DNA from: an uncultured Clostridia bacterium
GTDB taxonomy: Bacteria > Bacillota > Clostridia > TANB77 > CAG-508
DNA: 33,588 nt
Direction of reading: 5' to 3'
Assembly (NCBI GenBank): GCA_944388675.1
Contig: CALXJR010000004.1
Span: forward strand, 1 to 33,588
Shown: in pieces, positions 16,536-26,090 of the stretch
Numbering within the stretch: the stretch's first letter is position 1
Layout of the letters: each line of letters starts with the position of its first letter
Position numbers and translations under genes: made by a program
Notes under the pieces: model-generated
Databases searched by the model: none
Seen by the model: the letters and a program-made list of their open reading frames with translations, nothing else
What the model was told of the DNA's origin: nothing

Positions 16536-17822
16536 ATGGTAGATGAAAATATCTTTTTTGATTATGAAAAAAGACCTGGATTAAAACAAAAAAATAAATT
16601 TATAAAAGAGCAAATTAAACCACTAGTTAGCATTATTACTTCTTATTATAATTCTAAAGAGTTTTTAAAACAAACAGTAAACTCAGTAATAAATCAGACA
16701 TTTCCTTATTGGGAATGGATTATAGTGGATGATGGAAGCACCCAAAAAGAAACTTATGAAATTTTAAAAAGTTTAGAAGCTAAAGACTCTAGAATAAAAG
16801 TATATCATAAACAAAATGAGGGACTTGCAAAAGGTAGAGATTATGCAATAAAATATTCTACGACAAAATATATTTTACCTTTAGATGCTGATGATTTAAT
16901 AGATCCAACATATATAGAAACATTATATTTTACATTAGAGACTAATAAAGAAGCAAGTTTTGCATTTACAAATTCTGTTGGGTTTGGAAAATATATTTAT
17001 TTATCTAATCCGGATTTTGATTCTGAGAGAATGAAAACAGATAATCATATAACTGCAACTTCACTTATTAGAAAAGAAAAAATTATTGAACTTGGTGGTT
17101 ATGGTTTGGCAAAAAGATATGTAAATGAAGATTGGCATTTATGGCTAAGGATGCTAGCTAAAGGTTACTACCCAGTACAAGTTTCATTTTATGGATTTTG
17201 GTATAGAAGAAGAAAAATAAGCTTATTAAGTGAAATAAATGATGAGAAGAAAAAAGAAAATATTTTACGATTACAGGACTTGAAAGCTGAAGCTGACAAA
17301 ATAACAAAAAAGGTTAATGCAAAAATTTATCCACAAGATGATAAGACTAATATAGAATATAATAAACTAGATTTTACAGAAGATATAAAACCAATAGACA
17401 ATGGAGATAATGTACTATATATTATTCCATGGCTAAAATCAGATGAAAAACTATTTAAGAAAATTAAAGAAGAAAGTAAAAATAAAAATGTTATAATTTT
17501 AACAACTAAATATTTAGGCTATGTTAATAGACAAAAATTAGAGCAATATTCAACAATTTTTGATTTAACCACATTTTTAGATAAAAAATATTGGTTAGGA
17601 TTTATAGAATATATTCTTAATTCAAGAAAAGTAATTAAAATAGTTGTTGATAAAACACAAGATAAAAAAATACTAAATTTTGTTTCAAATAAAAATATTG
17701 AAACAAATCTTATTGAGTATAAAGATGATGAAAAAGAATACAAAAGATTGATAAAAAGATATAACTTTAATCAAAGCATAATTGGGAGAATATTAAGAAA
17801 AATAAGAAGATCTTTTATATGA
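16536..17822 (+). CDS. GT2 glycosyltransferase with a truncated GT4-like C-terminal half
   Basis: 428 residues. The GT2 domain is complete: VSIITSYYNS, DDGST (65-69), DADD (117-120), EDW (198-200) and the FYGFWYRRR segment. Residues about 290-395 (VLYIIPWLK, ILTTKYLGYVNRQKLEQYS, IFDLTTFLDKKYWLGFIEYI) match the N-terminal Rossmann half of the GT4 domain in the preceding protein. The GG loop is lost (KSDEK in place of KVGGA) and the whole donor-binding C-terminal half is missing. So the GT2 part should be active and the GT4 part a relic or docking module. SD GAAGAGG precedes the ATG. Confidence 0.82.
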   Translation: MVDENIFFDYEKRPGLKQKNKFIKEQIKPLVSIITSYYNSKEFLKQTVNSVINQTFPYWEWIIVDDGSTQKETYEILKSLEAKDSRIKVYHKQNEGLAKGRDYAIKYSTTKYILPLDADDLIDPTYIETLYFTLETNKEASFAFTNSVGFGKYIYLSNPDFDSERMKTDNHITATSLIRKEKIIELGGYGLAKRYVNEDWHLWLRMLAKGYYPVQVSFYGFWYRRRKISLLSEINDEKKKENILRLQDLKAEADKITKKVNAKIYPQDDKTNIEYNKLDFTEDIKPIDNGDNVLYIIPWLKSDEKLFKKIKEESKNKNVIILTTKYLGYVNRQKLEQYSTIFDLTTFLDKKYWLGFIEYILNSRKVIKIVVDKTQDKKILNFVSNKNIETNLIEYKDDEKEYKRLIKRYNFNQSIIGRILRKIRRSFI

Positions 17823-17835
17823 AAGGATGGATAAT

Positions 17836-20034
17836 ATGAAAATATGGTTTTTAACAGGTGAATTTGCTCCAGACTTTGGTGGAGGTATTGGTACATATGT
17901 AGAAAACTGTGCAAAAATGTTTGCCCAGGCAGGTGATGATGTAACAGTAATTGTTAGAAGTATTAATGGAGATAAAACAGAAAAAGCAAAAGAAGGGTAT
18001 AGAATTGTAAGATTCCAGCAAGGTGAAGGAGAATATTATCAATATTTAGGATATGATAATGCCTTAGCATATCAATATTATGATGTAATATCAAAAATGA
18101 TTGATAAATATGGAAAACCAGATATCTTAGAAATGCAAGAATATAATGCATATGGTCAATATATAATTCAAAGTAAATTAATGCTTAATGAAAAATTTAA
18201 AGATATTCCACTTGTTGTACATCTACATACTCCAAGTTTTGAAACATTAAGAATTAACCAATTTAATACATATGAATTACCATTTTATTGGATAGGAGAA
18301 ATGGAAAAATTCTGTATTAAAGGAGCAGATGCTTTAGTTTGCCCAAGCCAGTTTTTAGCCGATAAATTACAATATTTAGTAAAAGATAAAATAAAGGTTA
18401 TTAATTTACCATTTGACATAGATAAGGATGAGCTTAAAAAATATGAAGAAGCAGGAATAGAAAAGCCAGAGAAAAAGACTATTCTATATTTTGGTAGAAC
18501 AGAATATAGAAAAGGCGTTGTGCAAATGCTAAAAGGTGCAGAAAAGCTTTGGAAGAAAGGTTTAGACTTTAAAATAAAAATAATTGGTGGAGACACAAAA
18601 TTAGAATCTAAAGGAACCTTTGTTGGAGAAGATATAAAGAAAAAATATGCAAAATATATAGAAAGTGGAAATCTAGAAATGCTAAACTCTATTCCACATT
18701 TAGAGTTAATTCCACATATTCTTTCTGCAACAGCTGTAACAATTCCATCATTATATGAAAATTTCCCAAATACATGTATTTATGCAATGTGGCTTGGAAA
18801 ACCAGTACTAGTTTCTAAGAGTGGTGGACAAGCTGAAATGGTAAAAGATTCTGGTAAAAATGGATTAATATTTGACTGGGATAAAGAAGGAGACTTTGAA
18901 GAAAAATTAGAACAGCTTCTTAATATGTCTGATGAAGAACTAGAGGCTATGGGTAATAATGCAAAAGAAAGAATCCATAAATTATGCAATATGGAAGATA
19001 ATATTAAGAAAAGAAGAGAATTTTTTGAAGAAGTAATTAAAAATAAAAAAGAAAAGACAGAATTTCCATTTGTAGAAGAAATGCCTAAAGATGAATATGT
19101 TACAAAATATGATGGTGAAAAAAATTTATTATCAGTTGTAATTCCTTATTATAATTTAGGAAGTACACTTCCAGAAACAATCGAAAGTATTAAAAATTCA
19201 GATTATAAAAATTATGAGATAGTAGTTGTAAATGATGGAAGTACAGATGAGGAAAGTATAAAAGTTTTAGATAATTACAAAGATGATGAAAAAGTAAGAA
19301 TTATAAATATAGAAAATAAAGGCTTAGCAAATGCAAGAAATGTTGGAGCAAAAGAAGCCAAAGGTGAGTTTGTAGCATTTTTAGATGCGGATGATAAAAT
19401 AGATAAAACATTTTACACAAAAGCAATTAATATTCTGCACAAATACAGTAATGTATCTTATGTATATAGTTGGGTGCAATATTTTGAAGGAAGCACAGCT
19501 GTTTGGCCAACATTTAATGTTCATATTCCATATTTACTTTGTGCAAATATGCTTGCAGCATTTGTAGTAATTAGAAAAAATGATTTTCTAAACTTTGGAC
19601 AAAATAGAATTAAGATGGAATATGGAATGGAAGATTATGATGGCTGGGTAAGCTTAGCAGAGCATGGATATTTAGGAGTATCTATACCTGAAAAACTAAA
19701 TCTTTATAGAGTAAGAAAAGATTCAATGTCTAGACAATTTAATAAAAAGATGAGAATTTATCTATATGAAACATCAATACAAGGACATGAAAAATTATTT
19801 GAAAAATATTCTAAAGATGTATATATGCTATTATTAACTAATGGACAACCATATTACTGGAACAATCCTACAACGCCAGTATATGTGCCAACATCTGGAG
19901 AGCCACAACCAGTTGATGAAAGAGTTCTAAAAATAGAAAGATTCTTAAACTCTTTCCCTGGAAGAGTTTTAAGAAAAATATATAGAGGTTTAAGAAAAAT
20001 TAAACATGCTATTATAAAGGAGCAGTCAAATTGA
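17836..20034 (+). CDS. Two-domain glycosyltransferase: N-terminal GT4, C-terminal GT2
   Basis: 732 residues. The start at 17836 is preferred over an in-frame ATG at 17827 because AAAGGATGG sits at proper distance only from 17836. Residues 1-395 are GT4 (WFLTGEFAPDFGGGIGTYVE at the N-terminus, LYFGRTEYRKGV). In the usual E-x7-E site the second Glu appears to be Tyr (ENFPNTCIY, 308-316). Residues about 430-650 are GT2 with SVVIPYYNLGSTLPETI, NDGSTDEE (466-473), NKGLANARN and DADD (517-520). The domain order is the opposite of the two preceding genes. It may add two consecutive sugars. Its stop overlaps the TTG start of the next frame. Confidence 0.88.
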   Translation: MKIWFLTGEFAPDFGGGIGTYVENCAKMFAQAGDDVTVIVRSINGDKTEKAKEGYRIVRFQQGEGEYYQYLGYDNALAYQYYDVISKMIDKYGKPDILEMQEYNAYGQYIIQSKLMLNEKFKDIPLVVHLHTPSFETLRINQFNTYELPFYWIGEMEKFCIKGADALVCPSQFLADKLQYLVKDKIKVINLPFDIDKDELKKYEEAGIEKPEKKTILYFGRTEYRKGVVQMLKGAEKLWKKGLDFKIKIIGGDTKLESKGTFVGEDIKKKYAKYIESGNLEMLNSIPHLELIPHILSATAVTIPSLYENFPNTCIYAMWLGKPVLVSKSGGQAEMVKDSGKNGLIFDWDKEGDFEEKLEQLLNMSDEELEAMGNNAKERIHKLCNMEDNIKKRREFFEEVIKNKKEKTEFPFVEEMPKDEYVTKYDGEKNLLSVVIPYYNLGSTLPETIESIKNSDYKNYEIVVVNDGSTDEESIKVLDNYKDDEKVRIINIENKGLANARNVGAKEAKGEFVAFLDADDKIDKTFYTKAINILHKYSNVSYVYSWVQYFEGSTAVWPTFNVHIPYLLCANMLAAFVVIRKNDFLNFGQNRIKMEYGMEDYDGWVSLAEHGYLGVSIPEKLNLYRVRKDSMSRQFNKKMRIYLYETSIQGHEKLFEKYSKDVYMLLLTNGQPYYWNNPTTPVYVPTSGEPQPVDERVLKIERFLNSFPGRVLRKIYRGLRKIKHAIIKEQSN

Positions 20035-20433
20035 AAAAGTATAAAAATAGTATTATAGCAATATTATTATCTCTTATATTAATAATATTTGTATGGCATA
20101 AATTTTTAGTAAGTCGGAAATACAGTAATATTTATTTTACTGCTACTAGGAATTTACACATTCTTAAAAAAAGTACTAGATACAGAAAATAAAAGAAAAT
20201 GTATTATATCACTAATAATTGGAATTTTATTTGGAATAATAGAAGTAATATGTACAAGTATAAATACAGATTATACATTAAATAATATATTATTTGATAA
20301 ATGGACTATAATCAATTTCTTAGGTTACTCAATCTTAGGTTTTAGTATTACTTCATTCATATATACTATATTAGAGAAACAAGAATTACCAAATAAAACT
20401 TCTAAAATAGGAAAAGTAGAATTCTTTATTAAT
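20031..20433 (+). pseudogene. Frameshifted 5' end of the following membrane protein gene
   Basis: This apparent 400-base gap is coding. A TTG at 20031 overlaps the preceding TGA stop and has SD AAGGAG (20017-20022) eight bases upstream. It opens MKKYKNSIIAILLSLILIIF, a membrane helix. That frame runs on to a stop at 20190, but from 20113 the +1 frame is open without interruption into the next gene and encodes hydrophobic sequence (NTVIFILLLLGIYTFLKK). The +1 frame has stops at 20107 and 20110 and no ATG, GTG or TTG between 20113 and 20434. One extra base, or two lost, near 20112-20125 would explain it. Sequencing error, true mutation or recoding are all possible. Confidence 0.75.
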
Positions 20434-21759
20434 ATGGCTCTAATATTTCTTGCTTGGCTACCATATTTTTTAAGATACTATCCTGGTCTGCTTACCTCAG
20501 ATTCAATAGTACAATTATCACAAGCAATAGGAATATCAGAACTTACTAACCATCATCCAATTTTTCATACAGGAATAATTGCACTTTTTGTAAATATAGG
20601 ACAAGCAATTTTTGGTAATATAAATGCAGGTGTAGCCTTTTATACAATAGCACAAATGCTAATTATGTCTGGGATATTTGCGTTTATATTAAGATACTTA
20701 AGTAAAAAACAAGTGCCAGTTATAGTTAGAGTTATAACATTATTATATTACATGTTCTATCCAATAAATGCATTATTTTCTGTAACTATGTGGAAAGACG
20801 TACTATTTGCAGGAATACTTCCAATATTCATCATTTTATGTGTGGATTTAATAACAAATACAGAAGAATTTTTTAGCAAAAAGAAAAATATTGTAAGTTA
20901 TATAATTGTGTCTTTATTAGTATTTTTTGCAAGAAATAATGGAATGTATGTAGTGGTTTTAACAATGCCATTCATAATTATCGTACTAAGAAAATATTGG
21001 AAAAAAGTCATACCTTTGTTTGTTAGCATAATACTTTTATATGCAATAATCAAAACATCAGTATTTGCTATATTAGATGTAAAAAATGGTTCAGTTGCAG
21101 AAATGCTTTCAATTCCACTGCAACAAATTGCAAGAGTTGTAAAATATCATGGAGAAGAATTAGATGAAGAAACAATAAACAAAATAAATAGTTTCTTCAA
21201 TTGTGAAAATATAGGAGAAAAATATAATCCAATTATATCTGATCCAGTTAAAGCAGAGTTAAATGTGGATTATTTTAACGATAATAAAAGTGAATTTATA
21301 AGTTTATGGTTTAATCTATTAACAAGATATTTTAAAGACTATGTAGAATCATTTATTTCAAACTCATATGGATATTATTATCCTGAAGCAAGCTATTGGG
21401 TTGCAAATAGAACAATGGAACCAAATAATTTGGGAGTAGAGCAAACACCTTTAATTAATGGAAATATAGTATCTATAGTAGATTCATTAATTGAAAGAAG
21501 AGATATTCCAATCTTATATATGTGCTTTAGTATAGGAACAGCATTTTGGCTTATTGTAATTTGTTTGGGCTATAAAATATTAAATAAAGAGTATAAATTT
21601 ATATTAGTTTATTTACCAATATTTATATTGTGGCTTACAATAGTTGCATCACCAGTATTTTGTGAATATAGATATGCATATTCTATGTTTACATCTTTAC
21701 CAATATATATATCTTTAAATTTTATTAAAAATAAGAAAGATAATAGGAAGGAAGAGTAA
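20434..21759 (+). CDS. Polytopic membrane protein, probable lipid-linked-sugar glycosyltransferase (DUF6020-like), frameshifted upstream
   Basis: The position given is the first ATG of the frame, but this ATG has no SD and the open frame reaches back to 20113; the native gene very probably starts at TTG 20031. The 441 visible residues have about nine to ten hydrophobic segments. An extracytoplasmic-side motif, YYPGLLTSDS with NHHPIFHT shortly after, is the pattern of an Asp-containing first loop in GT-C-type membrane glycosyltransferases. A soluble loop of about 100 residues precedes the last helices. It may glycosylate or modify the polysaccharide on the outer face. The DUF6020 assignment is from memory of the motif and tentative. 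Confidence 0.65.
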   Translation: MALIFLAWLPYFLRYYPGLLTSDSIVQLSQAIGISELTNHHPIFHTGIIALFVNIGQAIFGNINAGVAFYTIAQMLIMSGIFAFILRYLSKKQVPVIVRVITLLYYMFYPINALFSVTMWKDVLFAGILPIFIILCVDLITNTEEFFSKKKNIVSYIIVSLLVFFARNNGMYVVVLTMPFIIIVLRKYWKKVIPLFVSIILLYAIIKTSVFAILDVKNGSVAEMLSIPLQQIARVVKYHGEELDEETINKINSFFNCENIGEKYNPIISDPVKAELNVDYFNDNKSEFISLWFNLLTRYFKDYVESFISNSYGYYYPEASYWVANRTMEPNNLGVEQTPLINGNIVSIVDSLIERRDIPILYMCFSIGTAFWLIVICLGYKILNKEYKFILVYLPIFILWLTIVASPVFCEYRYAYSMFTSLPIYISLNFIKNKKDNRKEE

Positions 21760-21760
21760 A

Positions 21761-22711
21761 ATGGAGAAAATAGCAGTATTAATACCATGTTATAATGAAG
21801 AACTAACAATAGAAAAAGTAATAAAAGATTTTAGAAAAGAATTACCAAATGCAGATATTTATGTTTATAACAACAATTCTAAAGATAAAACAGCAGAAAT
21901 TGCAAAAGATAATGGTGCAATTGTTATAAATGAATATAAACAAGGAAAAGGTAATGTTGTAAGAAGTCAATTTAGAGATATAGATGCAGACATTTATGTA
22001 ATGGTAGATGGTGATGACACATATCCTGCTGAATTTGTTCATAAACTAATAGAACCTGTAAGAAATGGACAGGCTGATATGGCAATAGGAGATAGATTAT
22101 CTAATGGAACATATCAAAAAGAAAATAAGAGGCCTTTTCACGAATTTGGAAATAATCTAGTTAGAAAAGCTATCAACGTATTGTTTAACACAGACCTAAA
22201 AGATATAATGACAGGCTATAGAGTATTTAATAAAAGATTTGTAAAAAATATGCCAGTACTTAGTCCTAAATTTGAAATAGAAACTGAAATGTCTTTATAT
22301 GCATTAGATAAAAGATATATTATAAAAGAAATTCCAATTGTTTATAGAGATAGACCAGAAGGAAGTTCTTCTAAATTAAATACAGTATCAGATGGAATAA
22401 AAGTTGTTAAAACAATTATAAGGATGTTTAAAGATTATAAACCATTTAGATTTTTTGGAATAATTGCATTAATATTTTTAATATTAGGATTAATAGTTGG
22501 AATACCAGTATTGGTAGAATTTTTCAAAACTTCTTATATTACTAAAGTACCTTCTGCAATACTTGCAACAGGATTTGTAAGCTTAGCTGCAATTACATTT
22601 CAATGTGGAATTTTATTAGACACAATTACAAGACAGCATAGAGAAAATTATGAATTACAAGTTTTAAGATATGAACAAATAGAAAAACTTTCAAAAAAAT
22701 TAGATAAATAA
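21761..22711 (+). CDS. Membrane-anchored GT2 glycosyltransferase (polyprenyl-phosphate type)
   Basis: 316 residues. The GT-A domain has AVLIPCYNEELTIEKVI, NNNSKDKTAEIA and a metal-binding DGDD (83-86), then MTGYRVFNKRF and RPEGSSSKL, typical of DPM1/GtrB-like enzymes that load a sugar onto polyprenyl phosphate. Two C-terminal transmembrane helices (about 228-252 and 262-288) are followed by a cytoplasmic tail. The product, a polyprenyl-P-sugar, would be a donor for outer-face GT-C enzymes such as the membrane protein encoded just upstream. SD GGAAGGAAGAG overlaps the end of that gene. It is the last gene before the terminator. Confidence 0.88.
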   Translation: MEKIAVLIPCYNEELTIEKVIKDFRKELPNADIYVYNNNSKDKTAEIAKDNGAIVINEYKQGKGNVVRSQFRDIDADIYVMVDGDDTYPAEFVHKLIEPVRNGQADMAIGDRLSNGTYQKENKRPFHEFGNNLVRKAINVLFNTDLKDIMTGYRVFNKRFVKNMPVLSPKFEIETEMSLYALDKRYIIKEIPIVYRDRPEGSSSKLNTVSDGIKVVKTIIRMFKDYKPFRFFGIIALIFLILGLIVGIPVLVEFFKTSYITKVPSAILATGFVSLAAITFQCGILLDTITRQHRENYELQVLRYEQIEKLSKKLDK

Positions 22712-22750
22712 AAAATAAAGTGGTATAGATTAAAATTGTATATTAAATAT

Positions 22751-22789
22751 AAGAAGATATAATTAAGCGATTTTTATATCTTCTTTTTT
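22751..22789 (+). terminator. Rho-independent terminator closing the polysaccharide locus
   Basis: A 12-bp stem (22751-22762 with 22774-22785) and an 11-base loop, with a run of T at 22784-22789. It lies 40 bases after the last gene and ahead of a new promoter, so it separates two transcripts. Confidence 0.85.
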
Positions 22790-22889
22790 GTTAATAAAAA
22801 AGTTATTTAATTAAATGAAAAAGTAAGACTTTTTGAGCAATTTATATTTTGTTTTCTATTAGAAAATTGGCTAATTTTTACCTAATTTG

Positions 22890-22917
22890 TTGAAAAAAAA
22901 CTTAAGTATGATATAAT
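22890..22917 (+). promoter_or_regulatory. Sigma-A promoter for the tagO/wecA-like operon
   Basis: TTGAAA (22890-22895), a 16-base spacer and a perfect TATAAT (22912-22917), 35 bases before the ATG at 22952. It is preceded by the terminator of the upstream locus and about 100 AT-rich bases with no other recognisable signal. Confidence 0.82.
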
Positions 22918-22951
22918 CATACATGAAAATATATATGAGAGGTAAGTTAAT

Positions 22952-24085
22952 ATGTGGGGAGATATAGCAATTGCATTTTTATTAGCATTTATTACAGCTT
23001 TTGTAATAACACCATATACAATTAGACTCGCAATAAAAGTTGGCGCAGTAGATATTCCAGCAGATCGAAGAGTAAATAAAAAGCCAATGCCAAGGCTTGG
23101 AGGAATAGCAGTAATTGCAGGCTTTCTGGTATCTGCAGTTTATCTTATAATTTCAATGTATATAGAAAAGAAAATAGACTTTACTACAGATGGACTAACT
23201 CCTAAGTTAGTAGGATTTTTTATAGGTCTAGTAATTTTAGGAATAACATGTTTTATTGATGATGTAAAAGGAATTAAGCCAATTGTAAAACTAATAGGAC
23301 AAATATTAGCAGCTATTGCAGTTACAAGTAGTGGCTTATTAATAGATAATTTTACAATACCTTTTAAAGAAAATAATCTAGTTTTAAATGAAGTGTTTAG
23401 TTATATATTAACAATTGGATGGATAGTAGGAATAACAAATGCAATTAATTTAATAGATGGATTAGATGGTCTATCTTCAGGTATAACATTAATTGCATGT
23501 ATATCATTACTAATTATATTTTCGTTAAATGAATCACCACTAATTGCAATAGTATTAATAACAGCTCTAGCTGGAGCAATAGTAGGATTCTTACCATATA
23601 ATTTTAATCCTGCAAAAACTTTTATTGGAGATGTAGGAGCAAATTTTATGGGGTATGCTATTGCAGTAATTTCAATTTTGGGAGTTGCAAAAACATATAC
23701 AGCAATTGTTATAATTGCACCTATTATAGTATTAGCTCTTCCAATATTTGATACCCTTTGGGCTATTGTTAGAAGAATTGCAAAAACTAAGTCATTAAAA
23801 GGCGTATTTAAAGCAGATAATGGACATTTGCATCATAAATTAATGGCAAGAGGCTATACTCAAAAGCAATCTGTTTTAATATTATATGGAATAACAGCAA
23901 CTTTAGGAATGGTTGCAATAATATTATTAGATAGTGGAATTTGGAAAGCAATATCTTTTGCTTTATTAGTTATTGCAATTGTTGCAATAGGTTATAAAGA
24001 CATATTACATTTAAGAGAAGATGACGAAAAAGAAGATACAGAAGAAACAATTAATAAAGCAAAACTTCGTAAGGATAAGGAGTAA
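22952..24085 (+). CDS. Undecaprenyl-phosphate N-acetylglucosaminyl-1-phosphate transferase (TagO/WecA-like)
   Basis: Starts lipid-linked glycan synthesis by moving GlcNAc-1-P from UDP-GlcNAc to undecaprenyl phosphate at the inner membrane face. The 377 residues have about ten to eleven transmembrane helices and the family motifs: MPRLGGIAV (46-54), the Mg-binding FIDDVKG (101-107), NLIDGLDGL (166-174), FIGDVG (224-229) and GHLHH (291-295), which marks the TagO/WecA branch rather than MraY. The C-terminus is a charged cytoplasmic tail. SD GAGAGG is nine bases from the ATG. It is the likely initiating enzyme for the polysaccharide locus upstream, or for wall teichoic acid. Confidence 0.93.
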   Translation: MWGDIAIAFLLAFITAFVITPYTIRLAIKVGAVDIPADRRVNKKPMPRLGGIAVIAGFLVSAVYLIISMYIEKKIDFTTDGLTPKLVGFFIGLVILGITCFIDDVKGIKPIVKLIGQILAAIAVTSSGLLIDNFTIPFKENNLVLNEVFSYILTIGWIVGITNAINLIDGLDGLSSGITLIACISLLIIFSLNESPLIAIVLITALAGAIVGFLPYNFNPAKTFIGDVGANFMGYAIAVISILGVAKTYTAIVIIAPIIVLALPIFDTLWAIVRRIAKTKSLKGVFKADNGHLHHKLMARGYTQKQSVLILYGITATLGMVAIILLDSGIWKAISFALLVIAIVAIGYKDILHLREDDEKEDTEETINKAKLRKDKE

Positions 24086-24091
24086 AAAATT

Positions 24092-25039
24092 ATGAAAAAA
24101 ATAACAATATTAGTACCAGCATATAATGAAGAAGAAGCATTACCTTTTCTATATGAAAGAGTAAGTAAAATAATGGATGAAATGAAAAACTATGAATTTG
24201 AGCTTTTATTTGTTAATGATGGAAGCAAAGATAATACATTAAAAGAAATAAAAGAATTAAGAGAAAAAGATAAAAGAGTTTCTTATGTGGATTTTTCTAG
24301 AAATTTTGGTAAAGAAATTGGAATGATTGCAGGTCTAGATTATGCGACAGGAGACTGTGTAATTATAATGGATGCAGACCTTCAAGACCCACCAGAGTTA
24401 ATACCACAAATGGTTGAATTATGGGAACAAGGATATGATGATGTATATGCACAAAGAAAATCTAGAGCAGGTGAAACTTGGCTTAAAAAATTTACATCAA
24501 AAATGTATTATAAAGTTTTACAAAGTTTGACTAAAGTAGAAATACAAAAAGATACAGGGGATTTTAGATTATTAGATAGAAGATGTGTAAATGCTTTGAA
24601 GAAAATGAGAGAAACAGGTAGATGCTCAAAATCTATGTTTAGTTGGATTGGGTATAACAAAAAAGCAATATTTTATGACAGAGATCCAAGAATTGCAGGA
24701 AAAACTAAATGGAATTACAAAAAATTAATAGATTTAGCAATTGATGGGATAACTTCATTTACTACATCACCTTTAAGAATATCAACTTATATTAGTATTC
24801 CAACATTCCTTGCATTATTTATATATTTTATATATGTAATTATTAAATGTATTAGGCTAAATATTGCAATACAAGCATATCAAGCAATAATATTATTGAT
24901 ATTATTTTTTGCTGGAGTACAAATTATTTTAATTGGAATAATGGGAGAATATTTAGGAAGGATTTTTAACGAATCTAAACATAGACCTTTATACTTGGTA
25001 AATGAATATAATGGAAAAAAGGAAATGAATGATAAATAA
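24092..25039 (+). CDS. GT2 polyprenyl-phosphate glycosyltransferase (GtrB/ArnC-like)
   Basis: 315 residues. The GT-A domain has ITILVPAYNEEEALPFLYE, NDGSKDNT (42-49), FSRNFGKEIGMIAGL, DADLQDPPE (94-102) and GDFRLLDR. Two C-terminal transmembrane segments follow (about 230-255 and 265-290), ending in GEYLGRIFNESKHRPLY, all hallmarks of bactoprenol glucosyltransferase GtrB and relatives. It makes undecaprenyl-P-hexose for outer-face GT-C enzymes. It follows the TagO/WecA-like gene by six bases. No GtrA-type flippase is visible in the window. Confidence 0.92.
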   Translation: MKKITILVPAYNEEEALPFLYERVSKIMDEMKNYEFELLFVNDGSKDNTLKEIKELREKDKRVSYVDFSRNFGKEIGMIAGLDYATGDCVIIMDADLQDPPELIPQMVELWEQGYDDVYAQRKSRAGETWLKKFTSKMYYKVLQSLTKVEIQKDTGDFRLLDRRCVNALKKMRETGRCSKSMFSWIGYNKKAIFYDRDPRIAGKTKWNYKKLIDLAIDGITSFTTSPLRISTYISIPTFLALFIYFIYVIIKCIRLNIAIQAYQAIILLILFFAGVQIILIGIMGEYLGRIFNESKHRPLYLVNEYNGKKEMNDK

Positions 25040-25057
25040 AATGGGAAGGAGCTAAAT

Positions 25058-26068
25058 ATGAAAGATAGTCAGCTAATTAATCCAGCAGTAGTTGATAATA
25101 ATGAAGAAAAATTAGAAACTACATTAAGACCTCAACTTCTTGACGAATATATTGGACAAGATAAAGTAAAAGAAAGTATGAAAATATATATAGAAGCTGC
25201 AAAACAAAGAAATGAATCTCTTGACCATGTTCTTTTGTATGGACCTCCTGGACTCGGAAAAACAACTCTTGCAAATATTATTGCAAATGAAATGGGATCA
25301 AAAATAAAGATTACATCAGGACCAGCTATAACAAAACCTGGAGACTTAGCAGCAATACTTACAACCCTATCAGAAAATGATGTTTTATTTATAGATGAAA
25401 TTCATAGATTAAATAAAAATGTAGAAGAAATTTTATATCCTGCTTTAGAAGATTTTGTACTTGATATAATAATTGGTAAAGGTCCTACTGCAAAATCAAT
25501 AAGACTTAATTTACCACATTTTACATTAATAGGAGCTACAACAAAAGCAGGCTCACTTACAACACCACTTCGTGATAGATTTGGAATTGTGCATAGATTA
25601 GAATTATATGGTGAAGATGACCTAATTAAAATTATAAATAGATCTGCTAAAATATTAGATATAGAAATAGATGAAGAATCAAGTAGAGAAATTGCTAGAC
25701 GTTCGAGAGGTACACCAAGAATAGCTAATAGATTATTAAAAAGAGTAAGAGACTATGCAACAGTTTTAGGAAATGGAAAGATAGATTTAAAAATTGCAAA
25801 AATGTCATTAGATAAATTAGGAATTGATGAATTAGGCTTAGATGAAATAGATAGAAAAATATTAGAAACTATGATAGTTAAATATCAAGGAAAACCAATT
25901 GGAATAGATGCATTAGCAACAACTGTTGGAGAAGACATAGATACAATAGAAGATGTATATGAACCCTACTTAATACAAATAGGATTTATATCAAGAACAC
26001 AAAGAGGAAGAATCCCACTTCCTGCAGCATATAAACATATTGGAGCAGAATATCAATTACAACTGTAA
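25058..26068 (+). CDS. ruvB: Holliday junction branch migration ATPase RuvB
   Basis: AAA+ motor that drives branch migration of Holliday junctions together with RuvA. The 336 residues are the usual length. Visible are the N-terminal [19 protein letters not shown] block, Walker [10 protein letters not shown] (62-70), Walker B FIDEIHRL (111-118), the sensor region [20 protein letters not shown], Arg-finger region [14 protein letters not shown], and the winged-helix end [28 protein letters not shown] precedes the ATG. ruvA is not adjacent. It sits inside a run of membrane glycan genes. Confidence 0.98.
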   Translation: MKDSQLINPAVVDNNEEKLETTLRPQLLDEYIGQDKVKESMKIYIEAAKQRNESLDHVLLYGPPGLGKTTLANIIANEMGSKIKITSGPAITKPGDLAAILTTLSENDVLFIDEIHRLNKNVEEILYPALEDFVLDIIIGKGPTAKSIRLNLPHFTLIGATTKAGSLTTPLRDRFGIVHRLELYGEDDLIKIINRSAKILDIEIDEESSREIARRSRGTPRIANRLLKRVRDYATVLGNGKIDLKIAKMSLDKLGIDELGLDEIDRKILETMIVKYQGKPIGIDALATTVGEDIDTIEDVYEPYLIQIGFISRTQRGRIPLPAAYKHIGAEYQLQL

Positions 26069-26090
26069 GTTTTATAAAAAGAGGTAACAA

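Noticed and set aside
22712-22951. Possible riboswitch or small RNA in the 240-base gap before the TagO/WecA-like gene
   Set aside because: Only the terminator (22751-22789) and the promoter (22890-22917) are recognisable. The remaining bases are AT-rich with no conserved aptamer sequence.
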